This document shows, piece after piece, positions 18,968 to 33,024 of a stretch of DNA of 64,000 bases (position 1 is its first letter; each line of letters opens with the position of its first letter). The position numbers and the translations under genes are program-made. The DNA lies in contig NZ_CP102262.1 in assembly GCF_025147325.1 (NCBI RefSeq), forward strand, positions 992,001 through 1,056,000. The letters are read 5' to 3'. Source of the stretch: Bacteroides stercoris ATCC 43183 (GTDB taxonomy: Bacteria > Bacteroidota > Bacteroidia > Bacteroidales > Bacteroidaceae). The notes under the pieces are model-generated. The model did no database searches, was not told the DNA's origin, and saw only the letters and a list, made by a program, of their open reading frames with translations.

Positions 18968-20536
18968 ATGAATAAACTACAGACCGGATGGTTGTATACT
19001 TTGACAGGGGCGGTTTCGGCGGTATCATTGGCCGCATGTATGCCGGCTTCAAAACCTTACAACATCGTCTACATCATGACCGACGACCATACGGCGCAGA
19101 TGATGAGCTGCTATGACAATCGCTATATAGAAACTCCCAACTTAGATCGCATCGCCAACGGTGGTGTGCGCTTTGTCAATAGTTTTGTTGCCAACTCTTT
19201 GAGCGGGCCGAGCCGTGCCTGCATGTTTACCGGCAAACACACATGTGGCAATAAATTCTATGATAATACCACTTGTGTGTTCGACGGTTCGCAACAAACC
19301 TTTCCCAAAATACTGCGCGAAAACGGCTATCAGACGGCTGTTATAGGTAAATGGCATTTGGAAAGCCTGCCTACCGGTTTTGATTATTGGGAAGTTGTAC
19401 CCGGCCAGGGAGATTATTTTAATCCGGACTTTATCACGATGAACAATGATACCGTTGTCCGCAAAGGCTATATCACCAACTTAATTACAGACATGAGTAT
19501 CGATTGGATGGAAAACAGGCGGAACAAGGAAAAACCTTTCTGTCTTTTTATTCATCATAAAGCCATTCATCGCAACTGGCTGCCTGAAATAAAAAACCTT
19601 GCCCTCTACGAAGACAAGACATTTCCTTTGCCCGATAACTTCTATGATGATTATAAAGGCCGCCCTGCCGCCGCTTCTCAGGAAATGAGCATATTCAAGG
19701 ATATGGACTTGATTTACGACCTGAAGATGTTGAAAGAGGGCAAAGACTCCCCACTGAAAGAGCGCTATCTGAGTTACATAGAACGTATGGACGCTGATGA
19801 CCGTAAAGCTTTCGACACATTTTATGCGCCTATCATTGAAGATTTTTATAAACGTGACCTGAAAGGTAAAGAACTCGCCGAATGGAAATATCAGCGCTAT
19901 ATGCGTGATTATGCAAAAGTGGTTAAGTCGCTGGACGATAATGTAGGGCGTGTATTGGATTACCTGAAAGAGAAAGATATGCTGGACAATACATTGGTGG
20001 TTTATACCTCTGACCAAGGCTTTTATATGGGCGAACACGGTTGGTTCGACAAGCGTTTCATGTACGAAGAGTCCATGCACACACCGCTTATTATGCACCT
20101 GCCCAAAGGGCTGGATGCACGCGGCGACATTACGGATTTGGTACAGAACATAGACTATGGTCCGACCATCCTCGATCTTGCAGGTATCAGTCTGCCGGAA
20201 GATATGCACGGCATTTCCATGTTGCCGTTACTCAAGGGAGAGCATCCTGTAAACTGGCGTAAGGCATTGTACTATCATTTCTACGAATATCCTGCAGAAC
20301 ACATGGTAAAACGCCACTACGGAGTGCGTACAGAGCGCTATAAACTGATTCATTTCTATAATGACATCGATGTTTGGGAATTGTATGATTTGAAAAACGA
20401 CCCTGCCGAAATGTATAACATCTATGGCCAACCCGGTACCGAAGAAGTGACAGCCGAACTGAAAACTACTTTACTGGATTTACAGCAACAATATAACGAC
20501 CCGGTGCGCTTCGGACCGGAAAGAGATAAGGAATGA
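18968..20536 (+). CDS. S1-family sulfatase, lipoprotein, PUL 1
   Basis: Hydrolyses sulfate esters on glycans. 522 residues. Lipobox LAAC gives Cys24. The alkaline-phosphatase-like fold starts with the metal-binding YIMTDDHTAQ. The formylglycine motif is Ser79 in S-G-P-S-R-A-C-M-F-T-G, the serine type matured in anaerobes by the radical-SAM enzyme anSME. GKWHLE (near residue 123), the FIHHKAIH metal/substrate segment and YTSDQGFYMGEHGWFDKR are intact. The overall pattern recalls the S1_11 type (6-O-sulfated N-acetylglucosamine), but subfamily needs a database check. It heads the enzyme half of the operon, 35 bp before GH20, whose substrate would be exposed by such a sulfatase. Confidence 0.9.
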   Translation: MNKLQTGWLYTLTGAVSAVSLAACMPASKPYNIVYIMTDDHTAQMMSCYDNRYIETPNLDRIANGGVRFVNSFVANSLSGPSRACMFTGKHTCGNKFYDNTTCVFDGSQQTFPKILRENGYQTAVIGKWHLESLPTGFDYWEVVPGQGDYFNPDFITMNNDTVVRKGYITNLITDMSIDWMENRRNKEKPFCLFIHHKAIHRNWLPEIKNLALYEDKTFPLPDNFYDDYKGRPAAASQEMSIFKDMDLIYDLKMLKEGKDSPLKERYLSYIERMDADDRKAFDTFYAPIIEDFYKRDLKGKELAEWKYQRYMRDYAKVVKSLDDNVGRVLDYLKEKDMLDNTLVVYTSDQGFYMGEHGWFDKRFMYEESMHTPLIMHLPKGLDARGDITDLVQNIDYGPTILDLAGISLPEDMHGISMLPLLKGEHPVNWRKALYYHFYEYPAEHMVKRHYGVRTERYKLIHFYNDIDVWELYDLKNDPAEMYNIYGQPGTEEVTAELKTTLLDLQQQYNDPVRFGPERDKE

Positions 20537-20570
20537 TTTATGTTTTACTTGAAAATAACGATTTTATTTT

Positions 20571-25969
<5,399 letters not shown>

Positions 25970-26035
25970 GTGCAAACTTATTTGAATTTTGCTCATAGCA
26001 AGAGGTATTGAGTTAACTATTAATAGAATATATAT

Positions 26036-28816
26036 ATGAAACAAATAATGCTCCTGACATCATTACTTTTCGCAGTCTTTTGTGGAGTGCAGGCACAGGA
26101 AACCTATTACGAGAAACATTTGATCTTCCCCGAAAAGGCTACTGCTGCACAGAAGCTGGACATGGCTTCACGTTTAATTCCTACTCCGCAACAGTTGGAG
26201 TGGCAGCAAATGGAGTTTACCGCTTTCCTGCATTTCGGTATCAATACCTTTACGGGACGTGAATGGGGGGATGGTACGGAAGCCCCTGCTCTCTTTAATC
26301 CTACCGAACTGGATTGTGAGCAGTGGGTACGTGCACTCAAAGACGGAGGTTTTAAGATGGCAATCATTACCGCCAAGCATCACGACGGTTTTTGTCTGTG
26401 GCCTACGAAGACTACCCGGCACTCTGTTGCATCCAGTCCCTGGCGTGGCGGGAAGGGAGACTTGGTACGCGAATTGCGTAATGCATGCGATAAATACGGT
26501 ATTAAGTTTGGCATATACCTCTCTCCGTGGGATCGGAATGCCGCTTGTTACGGCGATTCTCCCGTCTATAACCAATTCTTCATTGAACAACTCACGGAGT
26601 TGCTGACGCAATATGGTGAAATTCACGAAGTATGGTTTGATGGTGCAAACGGTGAAGGACCCAACGGTAAAAAGCAAGAATATGACTGGGATGCAGTGAT
26701 AAAGACCATTCGTCGCCTGCAGCCCAAAGCTGTGACTGCTATCATGGGTGATGATGTGCGTTGGGTAGGTAATGAAAAGGGAATCGGACGTGAAACCGAG
26801 TGGAGTGCCACAGCATTGCCGCCGGGCATCTATTCCCGTTCGGAAGAACTGAGAAAGGGATTGGGTATTTATGGTAAGGCCAAAGACTTGGGCGGTCGTG
26901 ACATCGTGGCGCGTGCCAAGGAACTTTTCTGGTGGCCGTCCGAAGTGGATGTGTCTATTCGTCCGGGTTGGTTCTATCATGCTGCACAGGACAAGCAAGT
27001 GAAGTCGTTGGCGCATCTGGTGGATATTTATTTCAAATCTGTAGGTTATAATTCGGTATTGTTGCTTAATATTCCGCCTGATAAGCGCGGGTTGATTCAT
27101 GAGAATGATGTGCAGCGTCTGAAAGAGCTTTCCGGTTATCTGAAGAAGACGTTCGGCAAAGATTTTCTGCAGAAAGGAGATACCCGTTGGCAATCCTTAA
27201 GTGGAGATGTCCGCGAATATAAAGTGCAGAAAGGCGCTGTGGTAAATACCTTCCTTATTCAGGAAGATATTGCCAAAGGACAGCGTGTGGAAAATTTTCT
27301 TGTGGAGGCTTACTCCAATGGTTCGTGGAGATATGTGGCGGAAGGTACGACGGTTGGGTACAAACGTCTGATCCGTTTCTCGGATACCAAGGCGGAGAAA
27401 ATACGGGTTACTGTCCGTTCGGCACGTGGAAAGGCAAATATCCTGAAAGTGGGACTTTTCTTCGCCGAACCTTTGAATGACGAGAATACGGAAGTGCAGT
27501 TGAGTGATATTCCGGTGGATGAATGGCGTATAGCAGACGGTGAACCGAATGCGCATCAGGCTATTGACGGAGACCGGAGTACGGGGTGGTACACCAACTC
27601 ATTGAAACCGTTGACGGTGGATATGGGACGCGAAGTGCAGGTTACAGGCTTCAGTTATGCTCCGGTTACGGGTGATGACCTGGCGGGTACTATTTACAAA
27701 TATGCTTTCTACATCAGTAGTGACGGCGAGGAATGGACAAAATGCGATGCAGCCGGTGAGTTCAGCAATATTATGCACAATCCCGTTCCTTACTTTGTAC
27801 GCTTCGGAAAGAGTTATCGGGCACGTTACTTCAAGCTTGAACCGCTTGCCGAAATCAACGGGAAAGTATCTACTGCTATTGGCGAGGTGGGTATCCTTGC
27901 TGTGAAAGGCATGCCGAAAGATGATGAAACACTGGTATACGACCGTCCCGGTGCACCGTTGAAGCTAAAACCCGGTGATAATCATCCGAAAGTGAAAGGT
28001 TGGCGTTTCTACACCGCTCATGAATTTTTGAACCGTGATACGGAAAATAATCTTCCGAAAGGATTCATTGAACATAGGGGGGCACACATGAGCCGTGCCG
28101 CACGGGTGGATAATGCACGCTGTTCGGAAGTGAACAATGGTGTGTTACAGATTCGTACAGTTGAGGAAACCGATTCTTTGGACAATCGTTTTGGTGCCAA
28201 TGTGAAGTTCTCTCACGGCTGTTATCGCACGTCATTGCCCGGAAGCAAGGATTTCTGGTGTAACTTTACCGAGAATATGCGTATTGAGATTCGTTTTAAA
28301 CGCAATGCTTATCAAGGTTTCAACGATGCACTTTGGTTTATGGGGAACAATAACCGTCCTTGGCCTAAGAATGGGGAAATAGATTTATTGGAAAATCCGA
28401 AAAAGACAGTCAATAATCGTGCACATTTCACATTGCACTCGGAGAATTATTATGCCGGAGTAGTAGGAGGCAGCGGAAGTGTTACCTCGACAATTGACCT
28501 GGCCGATATGTCCTGGTGGAATATCTACTGGCTGGAATGGTATCCCGACCGCATAGTAGGAGGCGTGAATGGACAGACCTATTTTGAACACCGTAAGGGA
28601 GCCAATGGCAATGAAGATTGGCCTTGGAGTGATCCGGAAGGCTTCTTTCTTATTTTCAGTACCGGTATATCAACCAATCCTAAGGCATGGCCCGGGGCGG
28701 TTATGCCGTCCGAATGGAAAAAAGATGCTATGCCGGCCATGTTCGTTGACTGGATACGGGTGTATGTGAATAAAGATTATAAAGGTGGGAAAGCTCCTGC
28801 CATAAGGTTCTATTGA
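26036..28816 (+). CDS. GH29 alpha-L-fucosidase - CBM32 - GH16 fusion, PUL 1
   Basis: 926 residues with three modules. Signal peptide (about 1-20, ending VQAQ). Residues about 40-380 are GH29: FLHFGINTFTGREWGDG, TAKHHDGFCLWPT and nucleophile Asp202 in HEVWFDGANGEG. Residues about 490-625 are an F5/8-type (CBM32-like) domain (AIDGDRSTGWYTNSL, ARYFKLEPL). Residues about 650-926 are a second catalytic domain, GH16, with the full E781-I-D783-L-L-E786 signature and the VDWIRVYVNKDY end strand. So one exported polypeptide should both remove alpha-fucose and cut an internal beta-linkage. The GH16 part resembles the GH16 lipoprotein of the same operon. Both active sites look intact; there is no frameshift or stop at the joints. 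I know no characterised enzyme with this arrangement. Confidence 0.88.
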   Translation: MKQIMLLTSLLFAVFCGVQAQETYYEKHLIFPEKATAAQKLDMASRLIPTPQQLEWQQMEFTAFLHFGINTFTGREWGDGTEAPALFNPTELDCEQWVRALKDGGFKMAIITAKHHDGFCLWPTKTTRHSVASSPWRGGKGDLVRELRNACDKYGIKFGIYLSPWDRNAACYGDSPVYNQFFIEQLTELLTQYGEIHEVWFDGANGEGPNGKKQEYDWDAVIKTIRRLQPKAVTAIMGDDVRWVGNEKGIGRETEWSATALPPGIYSRSEELRKGLGIYGKAKDLGGRDIVARAKELFWWPSEVDVSIRPGWFYHAAQDKQVKSLAHLVDIYFKSVGYNSVLLLNIPPDKRGLIHENDVQRLKELSGYLKKTFGKDFLQKGDTRWQSLSGDVREYKVQKGAVVNTFLIQEDIAKGQRVENFLVEAYSNGSWRYVAEGTTVGYKRLIRFSDTKAEKIRVTVRSARGKANILKVGLFFAEPLNDENTEVQLSDIPVDEWRIADGEPNAHQAIDGDRSTGWYTNSLKPLTVDMGREVQVTGFSYAPVTGDDLAGTIYKYAFYISSDGEEWTKCDAAGEFSNIMHNPVPYFVRFGKSYRARYFKLEPLAEINGKVSTAIGEVGILAVKGMPKDDETLVYDRPGAPLKLKPGDNHPKVKGWRFYTAHEFLNRDTENNLPKGFIEHRGAHMSRAARVDNARCSEVNNGVLQIRTVEETDSLDNRFGANVKFSHGCYRTSLPGSKDFWCNFTENMRIEIRFKRNAYQGFNDALWFMGNNNRPWPKNGEIDLLENPKKTVNNRAHFTLHSENYYAGVVGGSGSVTSTIDLADMSWWNIYWLEWYPDRIVGGVNGQTYFEHRKGANGNEDWPWSDPEGFFLIFSTGISTNPKAWPGAVMPSEWKKDAMPAMFVDWIRVYVNKDYKGGKAPAIRFY

Positions 28817-28830
28817 TATAGGTACGTGAA

Positions 28831-30339
28831 ATGAAATATACAGTTGCTTCCTTAACAGTTGTAGCATTGCTGTCGGGTAATGCTATGGCACAGCGTAAAC
28901 CTAATATCATCCTTTTTTTGGTGGATGATATGGGGTGGCAGGATACCTCTCTGCCTTTTTGGAAAGATACCACGGACTTGAACCGTATTTATGAAACTCC
29001 CAATATGGAGCGTTTAGCTGAAAGGGGAGTTATGTTTACTCACGCTTATGCCTGTTCAATCAGTTCTCCGTCACGTGTAAGTTTGTTCACTGGTGCAAAT
29101 GCTGCGCAGCATAAAGTTACAAACTGGACGTTGAAGAAAGATACGCCGACCGATAGGAAAGATGCTGTCTTGGAATTTGAAGCATGGAATTATAATGGTC
29201 TTTGTCCGGAAGCGGGATTGGAACATTCTTTTTATGCGAAGTGTTTGCCTCAACTACTTCGTGAGAATGGATATGCTACTATGATGGTTGGAAAAGCGCA
29301 TTTTGGTTCGATGGGTACACCTGCGGCCAATCCTTTGACAATAGGTTTCGATTATAATATTGCCGGTCATGCTGCCGGAGCTATGGGGAGCTATCTGGGC
29401 GAGGAAGGATATGGCGCCAAGAGCGATCCGGAACGTGCAGCAGTGTGGGCTGTTCCGGATTTAGAGCAATATCATGGTACTGATACTTTCTTGACTGAAG
29501 CTTTGACATTGGAGGCGAAAAGCTTATTAGATAAGGTAACCGGACAGTCTAAGCCGTTCTTTCTTTATATGAGCCATTATGCTGTACATGCGCCTTTCGG
29601 AACAGACAGACGTTTCTACCAGAAGTACGCAGATAAGGGACTTTCACATAAAGAAGCACAGTATGCGGCACTTTTGGAGGGTATGGATAAAAGTTTAGGC
29701 GATTTAATGGATTATGTGGACGAAAAAGGTATAGCCGATAATACGGTTATTATTTTTATGTCGGATAACGGCGGTTATACAATCGGTCGTCATGATAAGA
29801 ATTATCCGCTGAGTGAAGGTAAAGGTTCTTTAAAGGAAGGTGGAATCCGTGAGCCGATGATTGTTTGTTATCCACATGTTGCCAAACCTTCTACCATAAA
29901 TGACACCCCCGTTATTATTGAAGATTTTTTTCCTACGTTGTTGGAAATTGCCGGAGTCTGCGATTATCGGACACCTCAACATATTGATGGGATAAGTTTT
30001 TTGAAGCAAATAAAAGGACATGCCGGAGATAAAGAGCGTGCTTTGTTTTTTCATTATCCCAATAACTGGGGTGAGAGAAGACAGACGATCGGTGCACCGC
30101 AAAGTGCGGTCGTGGCGGGTGATTGGAAACTAATCCATTACTATGAATCGGGTAGTGCCTGCCTTTATAATTTGGAGAATGATATTTCGGAGAATGATGA
30201 TTTGTCTGCCAGGTATCCGGATAAAGCTAAAGAACTGGCTAAGGTATTGAGCGATTATTTAAAGTCTCAACATGCTACTATGCCTATTCTGAAGCTAACC
30301 GGCAGGACAGTTCCGTATCCTGATGGTAGCATAAGATAA
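28831..30339 (+). CDS. S1-family sulfatase, exported, PUL 1
   Basis: 502 residues. Signal peptide ends near NAMAQ; no lipobox, so probably periplasmic. Metal-binding start FLVDDMGWQD, formylglycine Ser78 in S-S-P-S-R-V-S-L-F-T-G (serine type), MMVGKAHFGSM, MSHYAVHAPF and FMSDNGGYTIGRHDKNYPLSEGKG are all present, so it should be active. The SMGTPAANPLTIGFD stretch and glycine/alanine-rich GHAAGAMGSY mark a subfamily different from the first sulfatase, implying another sulfate position, for example on galactose or GalNAc. It is the last gene of PUL 1, 14 bp after the fusion gene and 2 bp before a strong terminator. Confidence 0.9.
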   Translation: MKYTVASLTVVALLSGNAMAQRKPNIILFLVDDMGWQDTSLPFWKDTTDLNRIYETPNMERLAERGVMFTHAYACSISSPSRVSLFTGANAAQHKVTNWTLKKDTPTDRKDAVLEFEAWNYNGLCPEAGLEHSFYAKCLPQLLRENGYATMMVGKAHFGSMGTPAANPLTIGFDYNIAGHAAGAMGSYLGEEGYGAKSDPERAAVWAVPDLEQYHGTDTFLTEALTLEAKSLLDKVTGQSKPFFLYMSHYAVHAPFGTDRRFYQKYADKGLSHKEAQYAALLEGMDKSLGDLMDYVDEKGIADNTVIIFMSDNGGYTIGRHDKNYPLSEGKGSLKEGGIREPMIVCYPHVAKPSTINDTPVIIEDFFPTLLEIAGVCDYRTPQHIDGISFLKQIKGHAGDKERALFFHYPNNWGERRQTIGAPQSAVVAGDWKLIHYYESGSACLYNLENDISENDDLSARYPDKAKELAKVLSDYLKSQHATMPILKLTGRTVPYPDGSIR

Positions 30340-30341
30340 TA

Positions 30342-30384
30342 AAAGAGAAAAGGGCAGTCCGTTACCGAAAGCCCTTTTCTCTTT
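30342..30384 (+). terminator. Terminator of PUL 1
   Basis: AAAGAGAAAAGGGC (30342-30355) and GCCCTTTTCTCTTT (30371-30384) make a perfect 14-bp stem with a 15-base loop and a T-rich 3' arm, directly after the last sulfatase gene. It lies between convergent genes and its A-rich 5' arm would let it work for the minus-strand sigma factor gene too. Confidence 0.85.
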
Positions 30385-30447
30385 GCTACTATATTTAAAA
30401 CTTATGTTATCTATTGAAAAAGGAAAGAAGTGTTTTCTTTTTCTTGA

Positions 30448-30951
30448 CTAAACAAAATCTTTCAGTTCTTGTTGTAGTTTTTGGCGGGTAAAGAAGATAC
30501 GGCTCTTTACAGTTCCCAGCGGGAGTCCCAGCTTCTCGGCTATTTCGCGGTATTTAAAACCGGAAACATGCATGGAGAACGGTACTTTGTATTCGCGTGG
30601 CAGTGAATTGACGATACGGTGCATCTCTTTCAGGTCGTATGCGCTTTCTGTGTTCTCAAATGCTGTGTCGCGCGGCAGGTTCAGGTGGTAAAGATTGTCC
30701 GTCTGGTCCACAAATGTCTGGTCGCGCACTACTTTACGATAATTGTTAATAAAGATGTTGCGCATGATCGTATATATCCAACCTTTGAAATTAGTATCGG
30801 GCATGTATTTATCTTCATTATCCAAAGCCTTGAGTGATGTTTCTTGAAGAAGGTCGTTGGCTTCTTCGCGGTCGGAGGTGAGCTTGTACGCAAAGCGTAA
30901 TAAATCGTTTTGAACTCCGATCAGATCTTTTTTAAATGTCATACTATTCAT
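30448..30951 (-). CDS. ECF-type RNA polymerase sigma factor
   Basis: 167 residues with sigma region 2 (LRFAYKLTSDREEANDLLQETSLKAL, and the -10-binding YTIMRNIFINNYRK near residues 55-70) and region 4 (LPREYKVPFSMHVSGFKYREIAEKLGLPLGTVKSRIF seen in overlapping pieces; helix-turn-helix GTVKSRIFFTRQKL). Regions 1 and 3 are absent, so it is an extracytoplasmic-function sigma. No anti-sigma gene is adjacent: the divergent neighbour is the acyltransferase glsA. Targets cannot be read from this window. A -7-like TAAACTTG precedes it on the minus strand. It is not beside a SusC with an N-terminal signalling extension, so it is probably not a PUL regulator. Confidence 0.9.
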   Translation of the reverse strand: MNSMTFKKDLIGVQNDLLRFAYKLTSDREEANDLLQETSLKALDNEDKYMPDTNFKGWIYTIMRNIFINNYRKVVRDQTFVDQTDNLYHLNLPRDTAFENTESAYDLKEMHRIVNSLPREYKVPFSMHVSGFKYREIAEKLGLPLGTVKSRIFFTRQKLQQELKDFV

Positions 30952-31061
30952 AAATGTGCTTTGTTAAATGGTTACTTGTTCGTTTTGCCTTTTAGCATTG
31001 CAAGTTTACGAAAGTTCCGGCTTTTCGACAGGCTGTTTTTAAGCAATCTTTGGGGTGAAAA

Positions 31062-31101
31062 CTATCAATTGATAGATTTTAGGTGCTATTTGATAGATTT
31101 T
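31062..31101. repeat. Operator-like palindrome and 21-bp direct repeat before glsA
   Basis: CTATCAATTGATAG (31062-31075) is a perfect 14-bp palindrome. TTGATAGATTTT occurs at 31069-31080 and 31090-31101, a 21-bp period (two helical turns), each followed by a near-copy of AGGTGC. The block sits just upstream of the glsA -33 box and between divergent genes, which suits a dimeric regulator. The protein that binds is unknown. Confidence 0.5.
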
Positions 31102-31123
31102 GGGTGCAGTTTTCTATCGAATA

Positions 31124-31156
31124 TTTGCATTTAATTAAAAAGATGCGTTAATTTTG
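31124..31156 (+). promoter_or_regulatory. Promoter of glsA-glsB
   Basis: TTTG (31124-31127), 21 bases, TAATTTTG (31149-31156): an exact Bacteroides consensus promoter. It decides the glsA start, because an upstream TTG codon at 31154 falls inside the -7 box and cannot be transcribed; translation must start at the ATG at 31181. Confidence 0.8.
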
Positions 31157-31180
31157 CGCAATCATTTCATCACAAAAAGA

Positions 31181-31999
31181 ATGGCTGACGACTCTTTATT
31201 TTTGATTGACATTGATAAGATTCTTCGGGAGAAAGCTCCGAAGCATGTGAAGTATATCCCTAAGTTTGTCGTATCTTATTTGAAGCGCATTGTTCATCAG
31301 GATGAATTGAATGTTTTTCTGAGAGAGTCGAAAGATAAAGTGGGGGTGGAATTCCTGCAGGCTTGTCTGGACTTTCTGGATGCCAAATTGATAGTGAAGG
31401 GCAAGGAGAATCTGCGAAAAGACGGTCTTTATACATTCGTTTCCAATCATCCCTTAGGTGGACAGGATGGAGTGGCGTTGGGTTATGTACTTGGGAGTTT
31501 TTACGATGGAAAGGTGAAATATATGGTAAATGACCTGCTTATGAACCTGCATGGACTGGCTCCTCTTTGTATTCCTATCAATAAGACCGGCAAGCAGGCC
31601 AAGGACTTTCCGAAAATGGTAGAGGCCGGGTTTGCATCGGACGATCAGCTCATCATGTTTCCTGCCGGGCTTTGCTCGCGTCGCCGGAATGGGGTTATCC
31701 GCGATTTGGACTGGAAAAAGACGTTTATAGTAAAGAGCGTTGAAGCGCACCGCGATGTAGTACCCATTCATTTTGACGGCCGTAACTCCGATTTTTTCTA
31801 TAACCTGGCGAATCTTTGCAAAACGTTGGGTATCAAGTTTAATATAGCCATGTTGTATCTGGCAGATGAAATGTTGAAAAACCGTCATAAAACATTTACC
31901 ATTACTATAGGTAAGCCTATTCCCTGGCAAACATTCGATAAGACGAAAACACCTGCCCAATGGGCGCAGTATGTGAAAGATATCGTGTATAAATTGTAA
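31181..31999 (+). CDS. glsA: Lysophospholipid-acyltransferase-family protein, probable glycine-lipid O-acyltransferase GlsA
   Basis: 272 residues from the ATG at 31181 (MADDSLFLIDIDKIL). The PlsC-type acyltransferase signature is visible as SNHPLGGQDGVAL (the HX4D motif variant, His-Pro-Leu-Gly-Gly-Gln-Asp) near residue 90 and FPAGLCSRR near residue 165. In Bacteroides thetaiotaomicron an adjacent pair of genes makes glycine lipids: GlsB N-acylates glycine and GlsA O-acylates the product. This gene overlaps no other and lies 37 bp before a GlsB-like gene, so GlsA is the best call. A general 1-acylglycerol-3-phosphate acyltransferase role is the alternative but the partner gene argues against it. 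Confidence 0.8.
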   Translation: MADDSLFLIDIDKILREKAPKHVKYIPKFVVSYLKRIVHQDELNVFLRESKDKVGVEFLQACLDFLDAKLIVKGKENLRKDGLYTFVSNHPLGGQDGVALGYVLGSFYDGKVKYMVNDLLMNLHGLAPLCIPINKTGKQAKDFPKMVEAGFASDDQLIMFPAGLCSRRRNGVIRDLDWKKTFIVKSVEAHRDVVPIHFDGRNSDFFYNLANLCKTLGIKFNIAMLYLADEMLKNRHKTFTITIGKPIPWQTFDKTKTPAQWAQYVKDIVYKL

Positions 32000-32036
32000 G
32001 TTGAACATTGAATATAAAAAAATAGAAGCTCGGAAG

Positions 32037-33023
32037 ATGGAAGATATTATTGCACCGATAAGCAAAGAACTGCTGAAAGCGGAGTTGACCGAAGACAAAC
32101 GCTTGCGCATGACGAATAAGAGTAATAATCAGATATATATTATTACTGCCCAGGATTCACCCAATACGATGAAGGAAATCGGACGTCTGCGTGAGATTGC
32201 ATTTCGTGCTGCCGGTGGCGGAACAGGAATGTCCATGGATATTGATGAGTACGATATTATGGATAATCCTTATAAGCAGTTGATAGTCTGGAATCCGGAA
32301 GAGGAAGAGATATTAGGCGGTTACCGCTATATTCTCGGTACGGATGTACGCTTCGACGAGCACGGCGCTCCGATTTTGGCTACTGCGCACATGTTTAATT
32401 TTTCCGAGAAATTCTTGAATGAATATCTTCCTACTACCATTGAGCTTGGACGTTCATTCGTGACGCTCGAATACCAGTCTACCCGTCGCGACAGCAAAGG
32501 TTTGTTCGCATTGGATAATTTGTGGGACGGCTTGGGTGCGTTGACGGTGGTTATGCCCAACGTGAAGTATTTCTTCGGAAAGGTTACCATGTATCCCAGT
32601 TATATCCGTAAAGGACGCGACATGATTCTTTATTTCCTGAGAAAGCATTTTGCCGATAAAGACAGTCTGATTACTCCGATGAAACCGCTGCAATTGGAGT
32701 CGGATGAGGAAGAACTGGCTGCATTGTTCTGTAAGGATACATTTAAGGAAGACTATAAAATATTGAATGGCGAAATCCGTAAGCTGGGATACAATATTCC
32801 GCCGTTGGTAAATGCCTACATGAGTCTCAGTCCGACAATGCGTATGTTCGGTACGGCCATTAATTACGGTTTCGGTGATGTGGAAGAAACAGGTATCCTG
32901 ATTGCCGTCGATGAAATCCTGGCGGAAAAGCGCATCCGCCATATCCAGTCATTCATCGAAAGCGAGCCGGAAGCATGCAAACTGACTTCCGGGGCGAATA
33001 AGATATTCTATCCGAGCAGATAA
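32037..33023 (+). CDS. glsB: OlsB-type N-acyltransferase, probable glycine N-acyltransferase GlsB
   Basis: 328 residues from the ATG at 32037 (MEDIIAPISKELL), preceded by GGAAG; an earlier TTG at 32001 begins right at the glsA stop and is less likely. It belongs to the GNAT-like OlsB/hemolysin-type acyltransferases: IGRLREIAFRAAGGGTG, YKQLIVWNPEEEEILGGYR, and TTIELGRSFVTLEYQ are recognisable. These enzymes transfer a 3-hydroxyacyl chain to an amino acid amine; in Bacteroides the acceptor is glycine, giving commendamide, the precursor of glycine lipids and flavolipin-like lipids. Convergent with dgt, one base apart. Confidence 0.82.
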   Translation: MEDIIAPISKELLKAELTEDKRLRMTNKSNNQIYIITAQDSPNTMKEIGRLREIAFRAAGGGTGMSMDIDEYDIMDNPYKQLIVWNPEEEEILGGYRYILGTDVRFDEHGAPILATAHMFNFSEKFLNEYLPTTIELGRSFVTLEYQSTRRDSKGLFALDNLWDGLGALTVVMPNVKYFFGKVTMYPSYIRKGRDMILYFLRKHFADKDSLITPMKPLQLESDEEELAALFCKDTFKEDYKILNGEIRKLGYNIPPLVNAYMSLSPTMRMFGTAINYGFGDVEETGILIAVDEILAEKRIRHIQSFIESEPEACKLTSGANKIFYPSR

Positions 33024-33024
33024 A

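Noticed and set aside
31154..31180. TTG start adding nine residues to GlsA
   Set aside because: The TTG lies inside the exact -7 promoter box, so it would not be on the message.
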